Positions 29,076 to 38,049 of a DNA stretch of 64,000 nucleotides are shown one piece after another. The stretch is taken from positions 1,767,980-1,831,979 of the forward strand of contig NZ_CP024081.1 of the NCBI RefSeq assembly GCF_003033885.1, in the 5' to 3' direction. Positions within the stretch are counted from its first letter, which is position 1. The number at the start of each line of letters is the position of its first letter. This DNA is from Pseudomonas rhizophila (lineage in GTDB: Bacteria; Pseudomonadota; Gammaproteobacteria; Pseudomonadales; Pseudomonadaceae). The position numbers and the translations under genes are program-made. Under the pieces are notes generated by a model that worked only from the letters and a program-made list of their open reading frames with translations, did no database searches and was not told the origin of the DNA.

Positions 29076-30239
29076 TTACACGTAGAACGACTTCAGCGGC
29101 GGGAAGCCATTGAATTCCACCGCGCTGTAGCTGGTGGTGTAGGCACCGGTCGACAGCCAGTACAGACGGTCACCGATGGCCAGGTTCAGCGGCAAACCGT
29201 ACTTGTAGTTTTCGTACATGATGTCGGCGCTGTCGCAAGTAGGGCCGGCGATGACCACTTCTTCCATCTCGCCTTTCTTCTCGGTCCAGATCGGGAACTT
29301 GATGGCTTCGTCCATGGTTTCGATCAGGCCGGAGAACTTGCCCACGTCCGTGTACACCCAGCGCTCGACGGCGGTACGGGATTTACGGGCCACCAGCACC
29401 ACTTCGCTGACCAGGATGCCGGCGTTGGCGATCAGCGAACGGCCCGGCTCCAGGATGATCTCCGGCAGTTCGTCGCCGAAGTCTTCCTTGAGGAAACGGA
29501 TGATTTCCTCTGCGTAGGTTTCCAGGCTGTTGGTGCGGGTGATGTAGTTGGCCGGGAAGCCACCGCCCATGTTGATCAGCTTCAACACGATGCCGTCTTC
29601 TTCTTTCAAGCGCTCGAAGATCACTTTGACCTTGGCGATGGCCGCGTCCCAGACGCTGATGTCACGCTGTTGCGAACCGACGTGGAAGGAAATGCCGTAC
29701 GGCACCAGGCCCAGGTCGCGGGCCAGGATCAGCAGGTCCATGGCCATGTCGGTCTGGCAGCCGAACTTGCGCGACAGCGGCCAGTCAGCGGTGGTCGAGC
29801 CTTCGGTAAGAATGCGCACGTAGACTTTCGAGCCTGGCGCGGCCTTGGCGATGTTGCGCAGGTCGGCTTCGGAGTCGGTGGCATACAGGCGCACGCCCTT
29901 CTCGTAGAAGTAGCGGATGTCCCGGGATTTCTTGATGGTGTTGCCGTAGCTGATCTGATCCGGGCCTACGCCACGGCTCATGACTTTATCCAGCTCATAG
30001 ATCGAAGCGATGTCGAAGTTCGAGCCTTTATCCTTGAGCAGGTCGATGATTTCCACTGCCGGGTTGGCCTTGACGGCGTAATAGACCTTGGCGAATTCGA
30101 AACCTGCGCGCAGGTCATCGTAGGCCTGGGAGATCATCGCGGTGTCGATCACCACGAACGGGGTTTCCTGCTTGTCGGCGAACGCCTTCATTTTCTGAAA
30201 GGTCTCGCGCGCGAAATAATCTTCGACCTGGATCGACAT
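29076..30239 (-). CDS. speC: Ornithine (ornithine/lysine) decarboxylase, fold type III
   Basis: This PLP enzyme makes putrescine from ornithine. The 387-residue protein is of the eukaryote-like alanine-racemase fold: PLP lysine K57 in YYAVKANP, a glycine-rich phosphate site in LINMGGGFP, EPGRSLIANAG, and the catalytic-Cys motif GPTCDSADIM. ATG at 30239 (MSIQVEDYFA) gives the length of P. aeruginosa SpeC (PA4519); an in-frame ATG at 30260 would overlap the Shine-Dalgarno GTAGGAG. Substrate preference between ornithine and lysine cannot be settled by eye. Confidence 0.93.
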   Translation of the reverse strand: MSIQVEDYFARETFQKMKAFADKQETPFVVIDTAMISQAYDDLRAGFEFAKVYYAVKANPAVEIIDLLKDKGSNFDIASIYELDKVMSRGVGPDQISYGNTIKKSRDIRYFYEKGVRLYATDSEADLRNIAKAAPGSKVYVRILTEGSTTADWPLSRKFGCQTDMAMDLLILARDLGLVPYGISFHVGSQQRDISVWDAAIAKVKVIFERLKEEDGIVLKLINMGGGFPANYITRTNSLETYAEEIIRFLKEDFGDELPEIILEPGRSLIANAGILVSEVVLVARKSRTAVERWVYTDVGKFSGLIETMDEAIKFPIWTEKKGEMEEVVIAGPTCDSADIMYENYKYGLPLNLAIGDRLYWLSTGAYTTSYSAVEFNGFPPLKSFYV

Positions 30240-30250
30240 ACTTGGGACTC

Positions 30251-30439
30251 CTACTGGCAAACATCAGGATCAATGGGTGTAAGGGCAAGCAGCCCTCGTG
30301 AACGTCCTCCGTATCCCCACTTTGGTTCGCCTACTTCCCAAGGCATGTCGCCGAAAGCAAAAAGGCCACGGGATGCTTGATTCCCTTGGCCTTGCTGTCT
30401 CGTCGTCAGTACTTGAGCCGGATGGATCGTTTCCAGCAT
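30251..30439 (-). CDS. Possible 62-codon upstream ORF in the speC leader
   Basis: An open frame starts at ATG 30439, about 9 nt from the predicted transcription start, and ends with TAG 11 nt before the speC ATG. The stop codon is part of the speC Shine-Dalgarno region. It is rich in Gly, Arg and Trp and spans the terminator-like hairpin at 30362-30393. It has no good Shine-Dalgarno of its own. Inference only: a leader peptide whose translation could affect the hairpin or speC initiation. It may equally be a chance frame. Confidence 0.3.
   Translation of the reverse strand: MLETIHPAQVLTTRQQGQGNQASRGLFAFGDMPWEVGEPKWGYGGRSRGLLALTPIDPDVCQ
30357..30393 (-). terminator. Terminator-like hairpin in the speC leader
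   Basis: AAGGCCA (30362-30368) pairs with TGGCCTT (30387-30393), and after one mismatch GGGA (30370-30373) pairs with TCCC (30382-30385). On the minus strand the stem runs into TTTTTGC. It lies about 120 nt upstream of speC and about 60 nt after the predicted start of transcription, so it would stop transcription before the gene unless read through. Confidence 0.6.
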
Positions 30440-30454
30440 GGACGTTCGGCGCGA

Positions 30455-30483
30455 ACTTTAGGGCGTGAGGGGCCTGAGATCAA
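30455..30483 (-). promoter_or_regulatory. Candidate sigma-70 promoter of speC
   Basis: Read on the minus strand, TTGATC (30478-30483) and TAAAGT (30455-30460) are separated by exactly 17 bp. Each matches its consensus at four of six positions. Transcription would start near 30448 and produce a leader of about 210 nt. Confidence 0.45.
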
Positions 30484-30868
30484 CAAAAAATGTCGCGTTT
30501 TTGCACTCATTCGTCGTGCGGCCCGCGACAGCTCCTGATGTAACCGACCTGTGTGACAGTCAGATGTTCCTCGGCAATGCGACACAGGCCTCCAGGCTGG
30601 CCATTTGCACATGGCAGCTTGGAAGGGTGTTTCATGGCAGATCATTTGTTGACTGATTGGCGGCCGGTTATGAGGAAATCGTTTAAACAGATCTAAAAAA
30701 CTGTAAGTGTCGACAGTGGGCGCGACGAAGCGATCATCGAATACTCAAGACTCCAGTTGTACTCGCCGCTGAATAAAACCGGTGTTGGGTTTATGCCGGG
30801 AACGCAGGTTATTAGGCGAGATTGCATAACTGATTGAGCTGAGCGATGAAAAGCTCTAGGAGAGAGTC
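30484..30868. other. Intergenic region upstream of the halovibrin-like genes
   Basis: Visibly more A/T-rich than the flanking core genes. No convincing gene is seen. A short inverted repeat GAGCT/AGCTC lies at about 30836-30858, just before the Shine-Dalgarno AGGAGAGAG of the next gene. Promoters for the block are expected here, but I cannot identify one with confidence. Confidence 0.5.
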
Positions 30869-32314
30869 ATGCGCAAGCGTCGGGTCATACGGATATTAAA
30901 CATTTCTTTGTTTCTCGGTTTTGTATCGGGCTCCAGCCTGTTGCAGGCAAGCCCTGGCACCGATACGGCCAAATTGATGGAGTACTGGTATCGATTGACC
31001 GCACGGGATTGTGGAAGTGGCAGGTTGGCGTCTGATTGCTCTGGGTTGATACTTCGAGGGATCGCCAGTAAACAAAGTTATTTGCCGTGGGATCCCAGCC
31101 CGTTATCGCATAGCCTGGAAGCGGGAGGCACCGGTATAGCGGCCGGAGGTACATCGGTTTCATATTTAAGAAAAGATGTGGAGTTCAATGGTCTTGGCAT
31201 GCTCAGGTTCAATGGTTTTGCCTTGGTGCCCAATGATTTTGTGAATGAAAAGACGCAATTCAAAATCAAAGTGTTGTGTGCCTTTCCTATTGATTCCTGG
31301 ACGAATTATCGAAACAACAGCGGCTGCGGCGATTATCAGGAGAATGGGAACTCCCTCGGCGTTGTCGAGGACTATTGCCAGAAGCTGGGCATCAGCAATG
31401 CCAAGGCGTGGATGGAGCACTATGACCGTCAAACCCGAGACCCTGAAGCCACGAAAGCGCACAAGTTTCAATGCGGCTTTGATACCACGAGAGACTACTT
31501 CGGTACCTATAACAAGGCTGATGCATTCAATACGTTTGTCGAAGCACGAAAAATTTTGGCCAATGATCCTGAGGAAAAGGACGATGCGATCCATACCCAG
31601 TCGGAGCTGCGAATTGAAACCTGGCCGGATAATAAATACTGGAAAAGGGACTGGGGCAGTCAGGAACGGGTGAAGTTTGATGCGCCTGTCGCCAGTGACA
31701 GCGACTCAGCAAAAGCCACGTACCTGGAGCTCCCTATCGCTGCTTTTATTTATGAGAGTGGTATTGATTACATTGACAGAACTACAAAGACTTTTACGTC
31801 TCGTGAGTTTGCTCGAGATGATCAGCGCCGATGGGTAGAGCAAGGCAATACGTGGAAGCCGATCATAAAAATACAATTTCCGAACTCGATCGCTGAGGAC
31901 GCGAAATTTGCTTACTACCCCGCCGATCAGCATGTTCAAGCCCCGGTGGATAGTCGTTCCTGCGATAACTACATAGAAAAGATCGAGTGGGATAACAATT
32001 ATGTAGAACCCGTATTGGGAAAAATTTCATCGCTTAAGGTCACGCCCACGGCCTGCGGAAGAAAAGCCGGCGTAGGGAAAACCAATGTCGTGCTGGCCGA
32101 GCTGGCGATCAAGGCTGCTGCCCTTGATCCGAATCGCAAGGACTGGAATTTCGATAACATGGGCAGCAGCATGCGCCGTCAGTTGGCCTGCCATCTTGAT
32201 TCCCCCGATATCGCCGAGAATAAACCTACGTGGAGCCTTGAGCCCGCTCGTCCCTATGTGGCCCACGATGTGATTATTAAATTGCCGGGTGATAACCGGT
32301 GTAATCCTCATTGA
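30869..32314 (+). CDS. Secreted halovibrin (HvnA)-like protein with DUF2599-like C-terminal domain
   Basis: The 481-residue protein starts behind AGGAGAGAG and has a basic N terminus and hydrophobic signal peptide (about 7-27). Residues about 35-355 share a family layout with the next two genes: DCSGLILR, VSYLRKDVEF, LCAFPID, GCG, YCQK, QCGFD, SELRIETWP, LPIAAFIY, PIIKIQFP and PADQ, with six matching cysteines. The C-terminal part (about 365-481) has four more Cys and a WSLEPARPYV...CNP pattern resembling DUF2599. I place the common part with the halovibrins, secreted NAD glycohydrolases first found in Vibrio fischeri, from memory only. Confidence 0.6.
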   Translation: MRKRRVIRILNISLFLGFVSGSSLLQASPGTDTAKLMEYWYRLTARDCGSGRLASDCSGLILRGIASKQSYLPWDPSPLSHSLEAGGTGIAAGGTSVSYLRKDVEFNGLGMLRFNGFALVPNDFVNEKTQFKIKVLCAFPIDSWTNYRNNSGCGDYQENGNSLGVVEDYCQKLGISNAKAWMEHYDRQTRDPEATKAHKFQCGFDTTRDYFGTYNKADAFNTFVEARKILANDPEEKDDAIHTQSELRIETWPDNKYWKRDWGSQERVKFDAPVASDSDSAKATYLELPIAAFIYESGIDYIDRTTKTFTSREFARDDQRRWVEQGNTWKPIIKIQFPNSIAEDAKFAYYPADQHVQAPVDSRSCDNYIEKIEWDNNYVEPVLGKISSLKVTPTACGRKAGVGKTNVVLAELAIKAAALDPNRKDWNFDNMGSSMRRQLACHLDSPDIAENKPTWSLEPARPYVAHDVIIKLPGDNRCNPH

Positions 32315-32364
32315 AAGGGTCAGATCAGCCTGCTGACCCGACCGGGATACTCAAGACGACGAAC

Positions 32365-33936
32365 ATGGCAACTCTCACGCTTAAAAAATCAACAAAGCTG
32401 CTGATTCTACTGGGCAGTCTTTGTGTTTCGCCGCTGTCCTTTAGCGAAGCGCTCGTGGCCACGAGCGTGCAATCAGGAGAAGCAACCGCAGCCGCCTTGA
32501 CCCGCAACTACTACGACACCGCGGTCAACTGTGGCGCTGCCACGGCACCGGCTTTTTTATGCACGGGTGTCGTGGCACGCACAACCAACGCAGGAAACTT
32601 CGATCCTTGGGACCATAGCGAATTTTCCAGGACCAGCGGCGCGGTTTCATTTTCCTACCTGAGGGCCGACGCCAAGTTCGGTGGTGCGCCATGGGGCAAC
32701 AACGAAGCGCGGCATGGCTATATTTTTTATCCCACCCTCCGGGCTCCGCAGGGAAAAATAAGGCCCTCGATCATCTGTTATTTTCCCTACGATGGCGCGA
32801 CGATCTATCGCAGCAAACCGGGCGCCCGCGGTTGCCGTGACAGCATTACTCAGTTCGTCTATCCCCTGAGTAAACCCTGTAATGAACAGAATATTTTCAC
32901 TGCCAGGGCCTGGCTGACCCATTTTCGAAGGGTCAGTTACGGAAATCCTGCCAGTTGCGCGTGGATGCTCAACGATGCGTTGAATGAGCAAGCCGTGGCT
33001 AACTTCAATGCGGGATTGCAAGTCAGAAAACTTGTTGAGCTTGAGGCAGGGGGTGCCGATTTCAATTTCAAGAATCACAACGAGCTTCGCATCGAAGCCT
33101 GGCCGGAAAAAAATCCGGCTGCGCTGCCCATCCAGGCGTTTTTCTGGATCACCGGCTCAAACGATCTGGAAGCCTCCCGAATCGACCAAAAAAAATATCA
33201 TGAGCGCACCAACGGTCTTTTTATCCCCATCGTTCGCGTCACATTGCCTCCCAGCCCACAAGGTCATTTCAGTTTCCAATATGTGAGTGCGGACCAAGCG
33301 ATCTCCCCGGTTATCCCGATGCCCGCTTTTGCTGCACCCACCATTCCCAAGGCTTACAGCACAGTCTCTGGCGACCGTCTGAACACTCAGGATATCTATA
33401 GGGATGAATACCTCATCGTGCAATTGCCCACCGAAGCAATTGCCGCCTCCGATATCTTGAGCGTTCGGTGGGGAGGCCGAGTGCCATACAGCAGTCCGCC
33501 GGTCGCATACGGCGAGCTTCCCGCGAACAAACAGGTGCTGATTCCCCGCACTGAGGTCGTCGATAGCATCGGGCTCACCGTACCGGTGAGCTACACCATC
33601 AAGAAAAGCGGTGCCGGTGAAACCCTGGAGTCTGGGGTGCGGTTTCTGACCATCGATCCCCAGGCGCTGGTGCTTCCGGCACCCAGTTATGCCTCGGGGA
33701 CAGTCACAGTCAACTCTCCAGCTCCGTCGGGCTCGACCCTGCGCGTACGTGTCATAGGGGAAACCTTCCTTGATACGGCCCATCAGCTGGTTACGGCCGG
33801 TAAGCCCAACTCTTTCGTTCTTGACCCGACCTGGGTCTCGAAACACAAGGGAAAAACGGTGCTGATCAATTATTCGGTGTTTACCAAACTCAGCCCGCAG
33901 TGGTTGTTTTCCCAAGTGCTCCGGGTCCAGCTATAA
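32365..33936 (+). CDS. Secreted halovibrin (HvnA)-like protein with Ig-like C-terminal domains
   Basis: A paralogue of its upstream neighbour, 523 residues from ATG 32365, with signal peptide MATLTLKKSTKLLILLGSLC ending near FSEA. The common domain (about 45-315) shows FLCTGVVAR, VSFSYLRADAKF, ICYFPYDGAT, NELRIEAWP, LPIQAFFW and PIVRVTLPP with six cysteines. The last 200 residues are beta-rich with two or so Ig-like modules of the kind seen in Pseudomonas surface proteins (ILSVRWGG...VPVSYTIK). An in-frame ATG at 32311 would overlap the upstream stop and precede the signal. It is 50 nt after gene one, probably one operon. Confidence 0.6.
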   Translation: MATLTLKKSTKLLILLGSLCVSPLSFSEALVATSVQSGEATAAALTRNYYDTAVNCGAATAPAFLCTGVVARTTNAGNFDPWDHSEFSRTSGAVSFSYLRADAKFGGAPWGNNEARHGYIFYPTLRAPQGKIRPSIICYFPYDGATIYRSKPGARGCRDSITQFVYPLSKPCNEQNIFTARAWLTHFRRVSYGNPASCAWMLNDALNEQAVANFNAGLQVRKLVELEAGGADFNFKNHNELRIEAWPEKNPAALPIQAFFWITGSNDLEASRIDQKKYHERTNGLFIPIVRVTLPPSPQGHFSFQYVSADQAISPVIPMPAFAAPTIPKAYSTVSGDRLNTQDIYRDEYLIVQLPTEAIAASDILSVRWGGRVPYSSPPVAYGELPANKQVLIPRTEVVDSIGLTVPVSYTIKKSGAGETLESGVRFLTIDPQALVLPAPSYASGTVTVNSPAPSGSTLRVRVIGETFLDTAHQLVTAGKPNSFVLDPTWVSKHKGKTVLINYSVFTKLSPQWLFSQVLRVQL

Positions 33937-34306
33937 ACGTCAGGCCAACGCTGTCTCGGCTGGCGAAACAATACTGGTCTTACCCCACGGGACTTGCCGG
34001 AGCTTAGGTACTCGGCATCGATTCATTCGCTCAGGTACTGCGAGCAGGCGCCGTTCTGACGGTGCAAGTCGCGGCGTCGTACAAAACCCTGGGCCTTGTT
34101 CTGATTGCTCTCGCTGATCACTTCTTCTCTGGTGGATTAAGGAGGAACACTCGGTTTTTTATTTCAAATAAGTATTGAGCACTGTGAAAGTTGACAGGTG
34201 TTCGAAGGGGAGCGCTCTTGTAGCGTAGATAAAACTGTTAACGGAAAAAGCCTGAAAAAGACATAGCTTACTTAGAGCCTTGTCTGTTCATGTATGGGAG
34301 TCTGAA
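33937..34306. other. Intergenic region between second and third halovibrin-like genes
   Basis: 370 bp without a convincing gene. It holds a minus-strand coding-like remnant of 32 codons (34023-34121), an AAGGAGG Shine-Dalgarno-like sequence at 34139-34145 with no start codon after it, and A/T-rich DNA just before the third gene. It looks like scar sequence from past insertion or deletion. Confidence 0.5.
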
Positions 34307-35215
34307 ATGAAAAGACAATTTTGCATTGTGCTGTTTTTATTGTTGACGGCTGGCTGTGCAACACATGAATTGGATAGGAGCACTATTGATGAGCCGTCAG
34401 GACAGGCTGTTGGCGTCCAAGGCGCAGGTACCGGTCCAGAAATAGCGGCCTATCTCACGGAAGCCTATAACAACGTCTTGACCATGTGTCGCAACAACCC
34501 CTCGGCGCCGTCGTTTTTATGCACAGGGGTGACGCTACGGGCAACCCAACACTCCACGCAGTTTCATTTTTGGAATCCCAACCCAGCATCGACGGGCGTC
34601 TCTTTTTCCTGGCTGCGTAAAGACGCGAAGTTCAGCAAATTAGTATTTGGCTACAATAACGGCTTTATTCTTTATCCCGATTTTTTTAAACCGACAGGAA
34701 AGATCGCATTGGCGGTGCTGTGCTTCTTTCCAGTCGACGGCGCCACTGACCATCGACCTGACGAAGGTTGTGGTCAATATCCCAATCGCCCCAACAGCCG
34801 ACCTTGCCAATCCCAAGGTATTACCACAGCCGCGCACTATATTGCCCATTTCAACGCTAACGCAGGTATGTACGGTGCATTGTGTGGCTTCGATGTTCGT
34901 GACGAGCTGGATGAACGAGGCGCCGTTGCGTTCACCGAGGGCGTGAAGGCCCAGGGGCAACTTCCAGCCTCCGCATTTGGTACGCAGAATGAATTTCGCG
35001 TGAGAAAGTGGGCTCAGAATATTGGTCAGACCCTTCCGATTGAGGCCGTTTTTTACATCAATGATACGGGTAAGGTTGGCGCTCAATATGATCAACGGGA
35101 CTTTAAAACGCAGACCGGCATTTGGATCCCCATGATCAAGATTACGCTTCCCCAAACGGCCGCAAATGACGCGAGATTTGAGTTTATTCCCGCTGATCAG
35201 GCTATCTCATCCTGA
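34307..35215 (+). CDS. Halovibrin (HvnA)-like lipoprotein
   Basis: The third paralogue is 302 residues and holds only the common domain. ATG 34307 follows GGGAG and gives a lipoprotein-type signal (hydrophobic run then LLTAGC, Cys17); +2 is Ala, so outer-membrane sorting is expected. The frame opens 27 nt upstream, but that start would spoil the signal. Visible family motifs: FLCTGVTLR (70-78), VSFSWLRKDAKF (98-109), GFILYP, CFFPVDGATDHR (139-150), CGFDVRDELDE, NEFRVRKW, YDQRDF and ADQAI. Cys61, 72, 139, 155, 167 and 193 probably form three disulfides. The NAD-glycohydrolase role is inferred from family resemblance. Confidence 0.6.
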   Translation: MKRQFCIVLFLLLTAGCATHELDRSTIDEPSGQAVGVQGAGTGPEIAAYLTEAYNNVLTMCRNNPSAPSFLCTGVTLRATQHSTQFHFWNPNPASTGVSFSWLRKDAKFSKLVFGYNNGFILYPDFFKPTGKIALAVLCFFPVDGATDHRPDEGCGQYPNRPNSRPCQSQGITTAAHYIAHFNANAGMYGALCGFDVRDELDERGAVAFTEGVKAQGQLPASAFGTQNEFRVRKWAQNIGQTLPIEAVFYINDTGKVGAQYDQRDFKTQTGIWIPMIKITLPQTAANDARFEFIPADQAISS

Positions 35216-35336
35216 ACCTCTGGGGCTGGGCAGCGGTGATGAAGATGTCTGATTCTTGCGTTGGACGTGTGCCGTCGAGGGGGGGCGAGTCGTTAGGCTG
35301 CTCTTGCGCAGGTGGTCCATAGAGGGGGTTCTGGGC

Positions 35337-35342
35337 TATAAT
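35337..35342 (+). promoter_or_regulatory. -10 element of the prfC promoter
   Basis: A perfect TATAAT preceded by GGC lies 38 bp before the prfC start. No good -35 is seen at the right spacing, so it is a candidate only. Confidence 0.5.
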
Positions 35343-35380
35343 CGCCGCCCTTTTTTGAATCACCTGCCAGGCGATTTCCC

Positions 35381-36964
<1,584 letters not shown>

Positions 36965-36983
36965 GCGCTGAGCTTTACACCCA

Positions 36984-37018
36984 GAACCCCGCACCGAAAG
37001 CTGCGGGGTTTTTTATTT
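36984..37018 (+). terminator. Rho-independent terminator of prfC
   Basis: AACCCCGCA (36985-36993) pairs with TGCGGGGTT (37002-37010), followed by TTTTATTT. Confidence 0.9.
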
Positions 37019-37082
37019 CCACTTAACGACTGGGCACCACCAACCCCCGGTGGGAGCGAGCCTGCTCGCGATGGCGCAGTGC

Positions 37083-37213
37083 CAGTCAATCTCAAAGCTG
37101 CTGACCCACCGCCATCGCGAGCAGGCTCGCTCCCACACTGGAACTTCAGCGGGCAAAAAAATTGTGTTCGGCCCAGATTCCTCCGTGGGAGCAAAGCTTG
37201 CTCGCGATAGCGG
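37083..37213 (+). repeat. Tandem repeat unit, copy 1
   Basis: This 131-bp stretch recurs 136 bp downstream with one difference (C to T at the CCTCCG/CCTCTG position). It contains a REP in each orientation and an internal AAAAAAATTGTG run. Confidence 0.9.
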
Positions 37214-37218
37214 AGTGT

Positions 37219-37349
37219 CAGTCAATCTCAAAGCTGCTGACCCACCGCCATCGCGAGCAGGCTCGCTCCCACACTGGAACTTCAGCGGGCAAAAAAATTG
37301 TGTTCGGCCCAGATTCCTCTGTGGGAGCAAAGCTTGCTCGCGATAGCGG
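37219..37349 (+). repeat. Tandem repeat unit, copy 2
   Basis: Second copy of the 136-bp periodic unit, starting CAGTCAATCTC as copy 1 does. The near identity indicates a recent duplication. Confidence 0.9.
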
Positions 37350-37606
37350 TGGGTCAGCTTGCGGGATGTTGAATGTGCCTTCGCCATCGCGGGCAAGCCT
37401 TGCTCCCACAAGGTTTCTGGGGTGGGTTGGTAAGTAGGCTCAGTTCATAACCGTTCGGGATAATCCTTATTCGAAACCATTCTGTGCCCGCATGGCATTT
37501 CTGTCCGTACATAGGCGTCTTATCTGAGGAACCGACCGTTCAGGATCAGCGTTTCTTGAACGCCGTCAGGCTTAGGGCTTTAACCAGAGAAAAAAAGGAA
37601 TCGGCT

Positions 37607-37852
37607 ATGAACGCATTTCTACGCGCGATGATTTTGCTGAAGGTTTTGCTGATGCTGTCGCTCGGTTCGTCAGCGGCTTGGGCCGAATGCGATGAGCATG
37701 AAAAACAAGCGGCGAACGGACACGTGGCGCAGGGCGAATGGATGCTTGCCGCCAATGAAGAACAGCAACCCGGCGATCAGGATGATGACGATTCGACGAT
37801 TGATGATGACCCGGATGCCGATGATGGTGGTGAGGGTGATAGCCAGACGTAG
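37607..37852 (+). CDS. Small secreted acidic peptide, unknown function
   Basis: The 81-residue product has a clear signal peptide: hydrophobic stretch about 6-22, with cleavage expected after SSAAWA near residue 26. The mature part is about 55 residues with a single Cys just after the cleavage site. Its C-terminal half is dominated by Asp/Glu and Gly (QDDDDSTIDDDPDADDGGEG). ATG 37607 follows AAAAAAGGAA. No membrane anchor or known domain is seen. A metal-binding or buffering role would be a guess. It stands alone between REP clusters. Confidence 0.65.
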   Translation: MNAFLRAMILLKVLLMLSLGSSAAWAECDEHEKQAANGHVAQGEWMLAANEEQQPGDQDDDDSTIDDDPDADDGGEGDSQT

Positions 37853-37936
37853 AGTTCAGACAAAGAAAACCCCTGCTGCCCGATCCTATATTTGACCGGG
37901 CAACAGGGGTTTTTCATGTTCGCAAGTGCATTACGC

Positions 37937-38029
37937 GTGGCGAGGGAGCTTGCTCCCGCTGGGGCGCGAAGCGGCCCGGTTTTTCAGGACTGCTGCGCAG
38001 TCCATCGGGAGCAAGCTCCCTCGCCACAA
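37937..38029. repeat. BIME-type palindrome, GGCGAGGGAGCTTGCTCCC family
   Basis: Outer arms GTGGCGAGGGAGCTTGCTCC and its complement, separated by about 45 nt containing a GCGCAG/CTGCGC-type inner part. It lies between the small peptide gene and the end of dppF. A relative is at 49296-49430. Confidence 0.85.
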
Positions 38030-38049
38030 GTGCTGTATTGCCTTTTGGT

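Larger units (their letters stand above)
37050..37410. repeat. Cluster of REP palindromes
   Basis: At least six copies of the REP core in alternating orientation lie within 360 bp after the prfC terminator, some in the TGTGGGAGCAAAGCTTGCTC variant. No gene is seen here. Part of the cluster is a tandem duplication, listed separately. Confidence 0.9.

Noticed and set aside
34139-34145. Start of another small gene after a strong AAGGAGG
   Set aside because: No ATG, GTG or TTG lies at a suitable distance and the frames close quickly.
30240-35380. Insertion sequence or prophage carrying the halovibrin-like genes
   Set aside because: No transposase, integrase, terminal inverted repeats or phage structural genes can be found in the block.
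37050-37410. Possible CRISPR array
   Set aside because: The repeated units are inverted palindromic REPs with irregular spacing and a duplicated spacer, not direct repeats with unique spacers, and no cas genes are present.
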